Assembly (NCBI GenBank): GCA_963693305.1
Contig: OY855908.1
Location: 27,544,305-27,608,304 of the forward strand
Direction of reading: 5' to 3'
DNA length: 64,000 nt
From: Meandrina meandrites
Taxonomy: Eukaryota > Cnidaria > Anthozoa > Scleractinia > Meandrinidae
Part shown: one piece after another, positions 11,491-22,521 of the stretch
How the letters are laid out: each line of letters begins with the position of its first letter
How positions within the stretch are numbered: position 1 is the first letter of the stretch
Notes under the pieces: generated by a model
The model's database searches: none
The model's input: only the letters and a program-made list of their open reading frames with translations
Told to the model about the DNA's origin: nothing
Position numbers and translations under genes: made by a program

Positions 11491-12049
11491 TAACTACATG
11501 ATTTAATTGACCACTTTAATATTTGCAATAGTCTTTCTTGACGTGCCATAAATAACACAACATTTTTCATTACAAATCACAAGTGGACAATATACTCATG
11601 CGACTTATTAACATCTAACTTCCTTCACAATGAAAATACATAGCTACGTAGACGGGAATTATAAACAAAAATTTTAAAACGCAGCAACAACAAAGACAAT
11701 TATTTCCTTGGGTAACGATTTTATTGGGCCACCAAATTTTCATATGAGAATTGAGAAACAATATCTACAGCTTGGTACGAAAAGCCGAAGTTGTTTTATT
11801 TGATCAGATCCCGAGTTAGGTCATAGTTTGTTGTAATGAATAACAACGGTTTTTGAGCAATCCTTTTCAATAGAAGAGAGACTTCACCAAGAGAGAGGGC
11901 GCAGTTTAGCGTTAGTTGTAATGTGAAAGGTTATTTTTTCCACTTTTCGTGTTTGATTATTTAATTGTCCAAGGAAAAGGTAAAGGGTATAAATGGCATT
12001 TGATTGATTTGGGGATAATGTAGTTATATGTTTACAAGACAGCTAAGGT

Positions 12050-12151
12050 TTCTAGGCCGGCGTTCTCTGTGGTGAAGATCACCGCACAAACTCTGCTAGG
12101 TAACCACTCATGATAGAGCCCAGTCTCCCCTAAGAACGCCTAGAAACTCGG
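12050..12151. repeat. Palindromic miniature element
   Basis: GTTTCTAGGC...GGCGTTCT at the left is mirrored by AGAACGCCTAGAAAC at the right. It is short, noncoding and consistent with a miniature inverted-repeat element. Confidence 0.5.
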
Positions 12152-12400
12152 CTTGATATATCTAATACACACTAGGCAATTTTCCAAAACACATTCCAAC
12201 CTGCCTCCGGGACTCGATCCAGGGAGTAAAACTGGAGGCAAAAGACAAATATTTCTCTTGTTTCTCTTGTTTGGATGTCAGTTTTCTATGTTACAATCTT
12301 AAGGTAATTTTACTAATGTGAAAGATTAAATATTCAACATGTCGCGAGGGTGGGACACATATGAACATATGAACCTAGTAAATGGCCTTGCTCACCACGA

Positions 12401-12466
12401 GTTCTCGTAGCTCAGTGGATGGAGCGCCCACCCAGTGTTTGGGAAGCCATGAGTTCGATTCCTGAC
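12401..12466 (+). repeat. tRNA-like SINE head, second family
   Basis: TAGCTCAGTGGATGGAGC provides an A box and GAGTTCGATTCC a B box. It is preceded by AATGGCCTTGCTCAC, the same leader that precedes the tRNA-like unit at 38123-38197, so both belong to one family distinct from the SINE at 6489. The lower half does not form a good tRNA acceptor stem, so a functional tRNA gene is unlikely. Confidence 0.6.
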
Positions 12467-12706
12467 ACAGATTCGCTTCCCGACGCATTTTTTTTCTTTG
12501 TCCCACGTTCGCAGCATGTTGAATATTTCATCTTTCACATTTCATCACCGAGCTTTACCATCTTCTTTTATTTATCAACTTTACTAATTTTTCTAATTTT
12601 GATTAAATCATTTTATCCTAACAGTATACAGCCATCTTAAGATTGTGTACCCCGTCTGAGATAAATAGAAAGGACGGACCATATTCTATGGTAAGTTTAC
12701 AGTCAT

Positions 12707-12726
12707 GACACGTGCACAGCTATCGG
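12707..12726 (+). repeat. 5' fragment of the 132-bp unit
   Basis: The first 18 bases of the unit (CACGTGCACAGCTATCG) recur 56 bp upstream of copy 5 and then diverge. It is a truncated copy or the remnant of a local duplication. Confidence 0.55.
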
Positions 12727-12764
12727 CCTATCTCCCAAAGGAGATCTAAGAATATGACATAAGT

Positions 12765-12896
12765 CACGTGCACGGCTATCGCCGGGAGACGGTTTTCAGT
12801 CCGTACATCCCACCTCCCGCTGTGCTATAGTAGTAACCAGTCTTCTGAGTCGACACGGGATCCATTGTGCCTTTGTCGAGAATTACACCTGGGGCA
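12765..12896 (+). repeat. 132-bp structured unit, copy 5
   Basis: The length is identical. It shares ACGG/CCGT with copy 1. Its outer stem has CACGGC opposite GCTGTG, a G-U-compatible change that keeps pairing. The second stem-loop is the most diverged of the five. It ends 380 bp before the 3' end of the minus-strand GPCR gene. Confidence 0.8.
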
Positions 12897-13275
12897 CTCA
12901 CAGTCTAAGAACTCTGTTTCTTTGTTTTTGTTGTTTACGCGCTGTGTTAAGAAGTACTAAGATAGCTTCATATTCATCTATATAATGACTAGCTTCATAT
13001 TCATCTATATAATGACTCTGGGAATCACTCTGTTCTCGTGAATTTTGCGACGTAGCTTGTGCAAGCAGAGAGGACAGGACGAAATTATCTCAGATTTCGA
13101 TTGATTGAAGGACTGTCTAAATAGAGAGTTAGTAAACATTTCGCAGGATTTGTCAACTAGCTAGCAAGCTTATAGGCCTACAGACGTGATCACGAATGGT
13201 GACCGAAGCCATAGATCCAAACCATGCCACATAACATATAATGGTCAGTAAAAACAAAATATTAATGGAAACTCG

Positions 13276-16200
13276 TTATTTATTACTTGCTTGTCTGTCT
13301 TCAAGGTTTGTCACGCGAGTCTTTATGCACAACATCCGCCTTACTTGGTCACGGAACTGACTGTGTCTGAAGCCATAGATCCAAGGATTAGTCACGCAAC
13401 TTATGCTCATGAGGAAGGCCGCTGACAGGTCAACTGAGTCGGGGATGTTGCCGATCCGGGCCACGCGCAAGAAATGGATCACGCAGATTGGAATCCACGT
13501 GATAATGTACACGCCGATGAGCAAGAGAACAGTTTTGGCCAGTTTAACCTGGAGTAGGGAAATGAAAAATGAAAAGGGAAAATTGAAAACAAGTTTTATT
13601 AAATCATTGTATTTAGCTTTTCACTGTACTGTTTGTTATTGCTGCTGTTGTTGCCGTCGTTTTGTCGCTGTATTTTTAACATTAATCTCGCAACAACATG
13701 GCAAAATGACGGCTTTATTGAAACACAGAGCCATAGGCCGATGGGTGCGTCCGCACCCTCTCACGCGCCGCAAAGGTCGGCTTAATCTGAGAGGGAGGAT
13801 TGAAATGACTGTCAGAATGCAGTAAAAGTGGACTTCAACCACCTTGATTTTTCAAAATTTCCCGGGGAAATATACCCCTAGACGCCCCCAAGACCCACCC
13901 AAGCAAAATCCTGCTTACGGCCCTGGGAACAGCTGTTTGGGAAACAAAAAACACTGCTTTACAAGTATAAAATGGAATTCTGATTTCATCTTTTAAGAAC
14001 GTTTAAAAACCTTCTGATAACTCGACCCACAACTCATTTCCCTCGGATTTGTTTCACAAAGTCGAACACCGCAATTTTTGAATAGCCGAAGTATACATTT
14101 GTGTCGCAGGAAACCTAAAAATAATGGTGTATTTTAATTAACAATTGCTATAGTAGAGCACTGAAACGTTAACAAGCGTCTTTCGCTGCGGATGGCTTGG
14201 ATGGAAATGGAAAAAAATGAGCCTTAACCTTTTGAAGTTGTTTCCACGCGCCTTCCCAAAATTGTTATTTATACCCGTGGTTTGAATTCTCTCCGCAAAG
14301 TAAGGTTATATCTTCCCAGTTTAGATGTTCAAAGATAATGTTTTTCATGGGTTAGCCGCCTACCACTAATTCCAGAAATCCGCAAAAATTTCCGTGACGT
14401 AGCTCCTTTAAAGCAGCTATTACTGTGGGGGCAATACTATCTCATAATCCTCAACTGTTAGTCAGTTCGTAAAAGAACCGCGTCACGGGGGGCCCATCTT
14501 GGTAAAGAAATGCCATTTTTTTTTTCAATTTCTTTGTCGTGCGTAATTCGTGTTAATCTTTTCCCATTCGTAACCATTCTTGTTTAATTTCGTTTTATTT
14601 CTTCTTTGGTATTTTACGCCTTAAAAGTTATTTATTATTCTGAGGTTTCCTTCAATTCGAAAGCACTTGTACATCACTTAGAAAAATGACCAAAACAATG
14701 TCTTTATGAGCTCCTTAAAATTTTGATCGTGTATTGGGTCTGTATTGTATATCGAGACAAAAGTTAGGACGAATTTCGTCATTTCACTTGACGATTTATC
14801 TTGGCAAAACGCAGAGTACTAGCTCAGATAAGATTTCTTTCTCTGTTACTTTCAAGTGGTAACCAGTTAGTTTCTTGCCATGAACCACCAATAAGCGTTT
14901 CGCAAGAATAGCTATGATATTACGCTATTAGGCTATTGACGGTGTTGTATAAAATATAAACTTATTATTTTTTGGTTTTGTTTTCGAGCTATAGCATTTT
15001 TTAAACTGTTTCGAGATTCTTTGTTGTCTTGGTTGTTGTTGTTGTTTTGTGTGTGTGTTTTTTTTGCTTCAGGTCACTGGTCAGTTTCACAGGTTTTTAT
15101 ACAGAGGATAAGCCCGCCAATATATGTGTTATGATTCAGAAATTAAATTCTACCAAAGTTTGACAAATATTAATATGGCATTACTTTGAGACCGGTCATT
15201 CTGTAAAATTCCCATTTCCGACAATTAGTTTGAAAAAAACCGCCTATTATAAGACCATTCGTTATTTTATTTCGTAAAAGCGTATCATTTATAAACCGGC
15301 AAGGCAATTACTATGAAGAGTGGCGCGTCAGTCTCCACTCTTTTAAAAAGGTTTTTAAAAGCTTCCGTAAAAGAAATCCTAAAAAACTGCTTATTAATAA
15401 CTTCTAGAATAAAAGTGAAAAAAATACTGAAATGATGTTTTAAACATCGAAAATAATGTCTTCCAATATGTATGCAATATTTCACTTGAGCTAAAAAACA
15501 TGTTAGTTTATAATGCAAACTTTGTCTGATTTCATTTAAATTAAAACAGTCCAGCCGGTGTTTGTTTTGTAGATAAAATGATAAACGAAATTTCTGAATC
15601 GATCTTTAAAATCTTAAGTAATTTTTTTCAAAGATAATGAATATCGAACGAAGCGCATGCTATTCAAGGTATAATGTATCAGGTTAAGAGTCTTCGAAGC
15701 AAGTTTTTTTCCTTCGTCGAGGGAACAATTTAAAAAGCGAAATAAATATACTTACCTCTTTCTTTAATCTCTCGTTATTTTCTGCACTCATCGCCACTGG
15801 CAAAGCCCGTACACTCGTCTGAACTACTCGTCGCTTGCTTTTCTTCATGGCCAGATAAATCTTCATGTAGCACCAGATAAGCACTGAAAACGGCATGGCA
15901 ATAAACGCCATCACGAGAAGAGTCGTGTACGAATAACTGCTTCCCACGGCTATGAAGCACGTCGCGCGCTCGGCAAAGAAACCGTAGCGACCCCACCCCA
16001 AGTTCGGTGGAATAGCGATTGAAACAGCCAAGAACCATAAGGTGAAAAGCATAGTTCTTGTCCGTCGCTGGCTGAAAAATGACACACTTTCGTTCGGTCG
16101 AACGATCAAAAAATACCTGTTCACACTAATGAGTGTCACTGACATGAGAGACGCCACCAGAAAGATCAGCGTGTAACAGCCGTTTATATGACAAAACGTT

Positions 16201-16463
16201 TCGCCAGAAATCCAGCGTCTTTTTATGAGGACGCCTGCGGAGACCGACAGAGTGAAGAAAATCCGTAGAAGATCCGAGATGCTCAAGTTTACAATCAAGT
16301 AGTTCGGGATTGTTTGAAGATGGCGGTGGGTGTAAACCATGGCGCACACACCGAAGTTACCGATGAGTCCAAAAATTATCAAAAGAAAGACAAATATGAC
16401 CTCTAGGACAATCAGCACTGCCGCTTCGTCATTTAACGGGGGGAACTGCGAGGAATTTTCCAT
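13276..16463 (-). CDS. Class A G-protein-coupled receptor, two exons
   Basis: Exons are 16463-15756 and 13548-13276, joined at phase 0 (donor GTAAGT; acceptor CTCCAG after a pyrimidine tract), giving 326 residues. I chose the ATG at 16463, before NSS (3-5). The longer upstream frame has no ATG. Features: N36 in TM1, D64 in TM2, C91 at the top of TM3 paired with a cysteine in the second extracellular loop, NRY at 115-117 in place of DRY, a PPNLGWGRYG stretch after TM4 reminiscent of opsin and melatonin-type receptors, and NPWIY in TM7. The residue six before the NPxxY Asn is Ser, not Lys, so retinal could not be bound as in opsins. The AATAAA at 13284-13279 overlaps the last codons and stop. 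The ligand is unknown. The intron (about 2.2 kb) holds two repeat elements. Confidence 0.9.
13727..13926. repeat. Degenerate TIR-element fragment in the GPCR intron
   Basis: GGTGCGTCCGCACCCTC and CTTACGGCCCTGG resemble the interior and the terminus of the element at 7360-8048. It lies inside the intron of the minus-strand GPCR. Confidence 0.4.
14049..14411. repeat. Diverged copy of the TTAAAGG inverted-repeat element
   Basis: It shares blocks with the elements at 19985-20374 and 23691-24079, including AGATGTTCAAAGATAATG and CCTACCACTAATT, and ends GTAGCTCCTTTAA. Located in the GPCR intron. Confidence 0.55.
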
Positions 16464-16599
16464 CGACGTTCGATCGGTATTACACAAAAACAATTTTTTT
16501 CTTGTATTTGAGTGTGGTTACAGCAGAGCTTTCGTTCTCAGTAAACACGAGATGAAATCTCAAGATTTGCACTTGCCAAAGATCTAGCCCACTTGACCG

Positions 16600-17772
16600 A
16601 ATCTGATTAAAAGTGTAACGAAGGTAATTAGAAAAAGCGAAATGAAATACCGAAAGCCATTTAAAAAAGCTTTTACCTTAACGGGGTTTTGACGAGACGT
16701 CCGTTGAATACAACACATCGATGGATATTATACGTAAATGGCATGCCATAAATCTGATGTTTTCCCGGTTTTGGCATCTCTAAAAGAGAACAATATGTAA
16801 TAATTGACATCTGCCGAGGGGCAGTAACTGTTCTGATTATTTTTCGTAATTTTCTCTCTCCTAAAAGTAAAACATATTGACATTAGGGAGCAATAATTTA
16901 AGAGCTAGCAGATGTGTCCATTTACTTAAAGCGCAAAACTGTCAAAACCCAGATATTAGTTTGATCAAAGATTTGCGCTGACTTACAGAGTCAATACTAT
17001 GAATTTAAATCCGCCTATCTTTTTGGCCATTTGGTAATTTCAGATGCAAATTGCACTCCTCGCTAAAAAAGGGGAAAAATCCGATTTAACGAGCGGGTTT
17101 GGTGAAAAGTGAAAATTGTGCCGTTCTACGAAAAAGTAAATTGCATTGACGTCCAGTTATGTCATTTCGGAAAATAAAAGGATCCTTCAGTTTTTTTGTT
17201 GTGCAATAGCTGTTGGGAAATACATTTACCGCTTAAAAAACCTTGAATGTTCATCGGGCCCAGCCAAATTCACAAACTTTAAGGTTACGGGACCTTGTAT
17301 GCAATTTATATACTATGAAAAAATATAATAGTTCAAACGCAATTCTCTTCAAACTGAAGGCCTTGCTGAAACGATGATATTAATGAATATTGATGAATTA
17401 CTTGATTTGTTATGCTGTCGTTTGAGCGTACGTCAAAATCATGTTTTGCAGCTTCATAAAAAAAGATCAAGGACATCGACAACAAAAGCAGCTAAAGCAA
17501 CGACGACGACAGCAACAACAACTGCAGCAATAACGCCAATGGAAGTAAAAAGCGAAAAGAGATTACGAAAGAGATTAACTGATAAACTATACAACAGTGG
17601 AAACCTCCATGGGAAACGACAATTGCTTCGACAAATCGGGATTAAAATTGTGATGATTGGCTCAGTTAAGTAAATCCTTGGGGAACGATGTTTCGCTGAA
17701 ATTATGGAGAGGTCCGAGAAATTGGGACTAGCTGTAGTATACCATCAAAGGACGGACGAACTGCTGAATTAA
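16600..17772. other. Spacer without a supported gene
   Basis: The plus-strand frame at 17374-17673 is Thr/Ala-rich because of an ACA/GCA-rich tract and has no family motif. No splice-bounded exon or repeat could be recognised. Confidence 0.45.
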
Positions 17773-17908
17773 ATGACTGACTGACTGACTGACTGACTGA
17801 CTGACTGACTAACTAGCTAACTGACTGACTGACTGACGGACGGACGGACGGACTGAACGAACGAACGAACGAACGAACGAACGAACGAACGAACGAACGA
17901 ACGAACGA

Positions 17909-17939
<31 letters not shown>

Positions 17940-18008
17940 ACCGACCGACCGACCGACCGACCGAACGAACGAACGAACGAACGAAACGAACGGAACGAAC
18001 AAACGAAT
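17773..18008. repeat. Compound tetranucleotide array
   Basis: Blocks of GACT, GACG, GAAC (about 20 units), CGAC and again GAAC follow each other. Reading frames through it give SFVR-type repeats on the minus strand and are artefacts of the repeat. Confidence 0.95.
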
Positions 18009-18009
18009 G

Positions 18010-19200
18010 AAAAAAAAAAACAGCAAACTGAAAGCTCGTTTTCAATTTATTTTATTAAGTTTAACATTTTCTACAATTGTATTTAAATCGCATAACAAAG
18101 TCTCTTATAAAAAATATTATGTCCATCATAACAATAAAAAAAAGTTCAAAGCACCTAATGAGAACGTAAATGGTTTTATCCCAGAACTACATTAACGAGC
18201 ACCAAAAATAATTCACATTAAATACTTTGGGTGCCGCCTTAACATGGTATTTCATGCTATTTCCTAATCCACTTTGTCTCCTAATATTGCTCAATAACAA
18301 TCTTCAAAGCAAACTAATTCAGTAAATGTCAGTAAGATTATTTGTTCAACTGGGGAAGATTTCTAAAATTATATCACCAGTAGGTCACGCAACTGTGCGT
18401 GACAAGACGGCTGAGGAGCTTAAAAGGGCCACTTACTGAAATGTTACTTTAACAATTCTCTGACTAAATTTTGACTAAATATTGAGATGAAGCTCTTCTT
18501 CAAATCTTCAAATCTAGGAATGAGCGTTGAATATTCGCTCAGAATACAAAACATTAACAAATATTACTTTGTTGACTGCAAAATAGTCTCTTTTCTCTTT
18601 TTCGAGAAGCAATGGAAATTACATTGAAGAGCGCAGGTTAAAAGTGTTACAACACGCATTCTCGCGGTTGCCACCCGTGTACCTCGCGCGCGCCACATGA
18701 GTTCCTAACCCTCCACCGAGAATCCCGCAAAATGGCCTGTCCCGCAGGCTAGCGGGAAGGACGAAGCGAGGATGCACGACAGATCTCGCGTTCCTCGCGA
18801 GCCCTAAAGGTCCTCTCTTATCCATTTCCTTTCAGATCCTTTTTCATAAGGAGCACTCGTCGACCGACGCTTGCAGTCCAACTAATTCATAAACTAAATA
18901 CCTTCATTAACCACTGTGCTTCACATTTTCTTAAATAAAATCAGCTTCCGTTATACAAAACCTTTCTTTCTTTCATGAAGATCGCACACATAGCTATAAA
19001 AGCAGTCACATGATTTATGAAAAATACTTCTTTTTAAATTTCGTATCAAAATAGGTTATACAATTCTATTAGTATTGCTATAATGTTTTTCTTTTGCCAC
19101 GCCATTTTTCTTAAACAAAATCGTTCTCATGTAAAAATAATACCCCTACGAGTCCAATGTTCAACATCTAAATTCCCCTTAATGTTTCTCATACATTTTC
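18010..19200. other. Spacer downstream of the phosphatase gene
   Basis: No gene is supported. A candidate polyadenylation signal for the minus-strand phosphatase gene, AATAAA on that strand, is at 19206-19201, about 160 nt past the stop codon. Confidence 0.4.
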
Positions 19201-19367
19201 TTTATTTCTCCCTGGGAGAATTTGTCTTTCAGTTAAAACGTCTTCCCTGAGATAATTAGATCCATCACTTTCATGGTCATTTAAAATAGGTTTAGGGAAT
19301 TTACCATTGATCGCCGTTTGGGATTAACCCGTTGAGAGCTCCATGGAAGAAGCTATTTAAATTAGGT

Positions 19368-22300
19368 TTACTGGAAGTTGGCGTATAAATCAAACGAATC
19401 CAAATACTCCTGTAGCGTCGTGTAGCAAAATTCGTACTGCTCCTGGAAAAGAGGACAAAAAGAAAGTGAACGAAAATAGTTCGTTCGTTCGTTCGTTCGT
19501 TCGTTCGTTCGTTCGTTCGTTCGTTCGTTCGTTCGTTCGTTCGTTCGTTCGTTCGTTCGTTCGTTCGTTCGTTCGTTCGTTCGTTCGTTCGTTCGTTCGT
19601 TCGTTCGTTCGTTCGTTCGTTCGTTCGTTCGTTCGTTCGTTCGTTCGTTCGTTCGTTCGTTCGTTCGTTCGTTCGTTCGTTCGTTCGTTCGTTCGTTCGT
19701 TCGTTCGTTCGTTCGTTCGTTCGTTCGTTCGTTCGTTCGTTCGTTCGTTGCAAAAGTCGTTTCAAAAAAACCATCTTACCGAGGTTTGCACCATGGCGGG
19801 CCTTTGAAGCCTCATGGCCTGAACTGTCTGGAACACATCAATCACTCCCTCGGCCTTCAGACGCTCGATCATCATACTGATTCCACAGAATACGCCTGTA
19901 CGACCGACACCGCCACTGCAGAGACATAACGAAGAAGCAGGTTAATTTAGAAACACCACAACCAAGGTGAATGTCATAGACAACTTAAAGGAGCTCTGTC
20001 ACGGGGATTTTGCAGATTTTTGGTCTAAACTGTTCTGAAATAAGTGGTAGGCAACATAACCCATGAAAATCATTTTCTTTGAACATCTAAAGGAAGATAT
20101 TACCTTAATATGTGGATAGAAATCTAACTACGGCTATAAATATTGATTTTATTGTAGACGTGCGGGAACAACTTGAAAAGTTTAGCTAAACTTTTCAAGT
20201 TGTAATCCATTTCCATCGTAGCCATCTGCAGCTAAAGATGCTTTTTAACAGTTTCGGTGCTTAAATATAGCAATTGTTAATAAAAATGGACTATTATTTT
20301 TTGGTTTCCTTCGACACAAATATAAATTTTGCCAGTTCAAAAATCTGTTAAAATCCGTGACAAAGCCCCTTTAATATACTGGGTAGCTACAGGTAATGAG
20401 GGTCGAGATCTATTAGCGCTCGATGCAACTTATGTTGCCTTTGATTGTAAAATCTGGACTTTGAAATGTTGAATCATGAAATAAAATGATCAGACTTTTC
20501 CCTTTGACAAGAAACATAGAATTTTCCTGACAAGGCCTCAAGTGCTTCCCTGACTAATAACAGTCCTTTGCAATCCTGTAGAATCTTTGCTTTAAGTATC
20601 TGAACTTCAGAATCTTAAACTTTAAAATCTTCAATTTGACGTCATGTTTTACCTGCAGTGTAAGACGATAGCAGTGTTTCCGCTCTGTTGCTGCCATTTC
20701 TGCACTTGACCAATGAGGTCCACAATCCCCACTCCAGAGTCCGGGAGTCCAGTATCCGGCCAGTCGGTGTATTGGAATTGACACACAGTTCGAGAGTCTT
20801 TGTCCTGAAACAAAAGATCGTGCGGATAATAAATAAGGGAATCAGAAAAATACTGTGGAAACTGTAATATTGTTAAAGAGCGATTGTAAAAGCCCTTAGT
20901 TAGACAACATAGCTAAGCTGGTACAGGAAACGGTGCTTGCTGTGATTTCCCCATGGCTCTATAAAAGCTGTGCTAATCACGCCGAAACAATCTGAGCGAC
21001 TTCTCATCCAAATCAGAGACAGACAGACAGACAGACAGTCAGTCAGTCAGTTAGTCAGTCAGTCAGACAGACATTCAAACAGACAGGCAGACCGACCGAC
21101 CGACAGACAGACCACAAACGTCACTTTGGACGCGATATGTTACTTGAGAAAATATATGAAATACCTCGGTGTGCGTGAGTTTGAATTTCCTGGAAATGTA
21201 ATCACCAAAAGACGCTTCCTCCAATAGTTCCACAAGAATAACACCGTACAAACGAGATCCTTCGGAAGGCCAGTAATGGTGGCATTTCACCTGCCAAAGA
21301 ACAAAAGATAAGTTACGGTACACAGATAATAGATATAACCGATATACAGTATTTGGCAAGGCAGATATAGCTCGATTTCGTCTCCAGAGATCATATAAGA
21401 AACAACCCTTTAAGGCCCTTGTTCAAACGGCGCCCTATAGTCGTGTCGAACGCGATTTACATTTAGTTCTGTTACTCGACAAGCTTTTCCCCGAGGGGAT
21501 TGGAGCTACTAGTCCCAGGCCAGCTCATCTCGTTACCTTTCCTGCCTCTTCCTCTCTCGTCAGCATCACTACAGTAGCACACTCTTGTTCCCATACCATC
21601 CGCCAAAAATCTTCAAACGTGTCGGGGACTGGGGCTTGGGTTGCTATGTAAGCCCTTGGCTGGCAGTAACCCTGGAAATGAACCAATCACACGCAGTATG
21701 TGAGGAATTACGACAAACGAAAATGCTTGACGTAAACATGTAAGCTTATTACTTTTAGTGGCCTTCAAGTTTACTTACATCAATGAAGTTAGCATTGATG
21801 TAATCAGATCCCATCTCCCCTGGCCGCATCTTCAAATGTACTCGGGTGCTTTCGACTGAGAGAAACAAACGCCACATCAGTAACAAAAAAATAACAGCAA
21901 GATGATTTCATAATCACGCCTACAAAATGCACAAAGTGCTTCTACGGCAAACTGTGGTGCAAAATTCCAAGATGATTTCACGTCTTGTTAATAAATAAAG
22001 ATTCCATAACCCTGTAGAAAAAAAACGAACAAAGCACTTGAAGTCAGTCGACGAGACATTTCATTTTTCAATAATCACCCAGCTTAAAACGATTTGGCCA
22101 AAAATCCCACGACGACGTTTTAAGAAAAGAAAATTTCAAAATTATAATGATTTTTTAAATAACGTAATGAACTCTGGACAACAGAAAATAAATTATCAAA
22201 TAGGGTATACCGCACTTGCGGAAAAAATGTACACAATTAATCTGGAAACAAACTAAACAAAAAAGTCAGATGCTTACATGGAAGAATATTTGCGTAGCGA

Positions 22301-22521
22301 TTTTTTGCCGAATTGCAGTTGAGACTGGCACTTTTAAAAGCAATAGGGTGATTCTCTTCTTTGGCCAACCGGCAAAACTCGTTTTCCAAGTAAGTATAAC
22401 CGGTTTCTGGGTCGACTTGACGAAGTTCCCGGATGCGGGTACCAAGGTCTTTAGCCTCGACTTCAGTTACTCCGGAAGTGATCGCTTCAAGAAGGGCGTC
22501 ATGAATGAAAACGTACTGGGC
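19368..22521 (-). CDS. Phosphatase exons 34-40: linker and second domain D2
   Basis: Exons: 22521-22278, 21855-21779, 21671-21537, 21290-21165, 20804-20653, 19915-19780, 19442-19368. It contains [45 protein letters not shown] (Asp 2306), [10 protein letters not shown] (Cys 2339, Arg 2345) and MVQTSEQYEF. In most receptor phosphatases D2 has WPE and is weak or inactive; here Asp and the full CX5R loop are retained, with Ala changed to Gly in the loop. The last exon ends DLYANFQ and a TAA stop. The final intron contains a 270-bp tetranucleotide array. Confidence 0.93.

Noticed and set aside
8141..11570. 132-bp units as exons of a minus-strand gene (132 = 44 codons)
   Set aside because: One frame is open (VPGVILDKGT...), but it ends in stops within or just after the unit, the flanks lack pyrimidine tracts and consistent donors, and substitutions are mostly amino-acid changing.
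12401..12466. Functional tRNA gene
   Set aside because: A and B boxes are present but acceptor-stem pairing is poor, and the same leader precedes another copy at 38123, which indicates a SINE.
13276..16463. Opsin identity for the two-exon GPCR
   Set aside because: The GWGRYG stretch is opsin-like, but Ser occupies the position of the retinal-binding Lys in TM7.
17374..17673. 99-residue Thr/Ala-rich frame
   Set aside because: Composition follows an ACA/GCA-rich tract; no family motif or splice context.
17809..18045. Minus-strand frames rich in SFVR
   Set aside because: Artefact of the compound microsatellite.
19301..19807. Long open frames with NERT (minus) and SFVR (plus) repeats
   Set aside because: They exist only because a tetranucleotide array has no stop in several frames; the true exon 40 of the phosphatase lies within the same span in a different frame.
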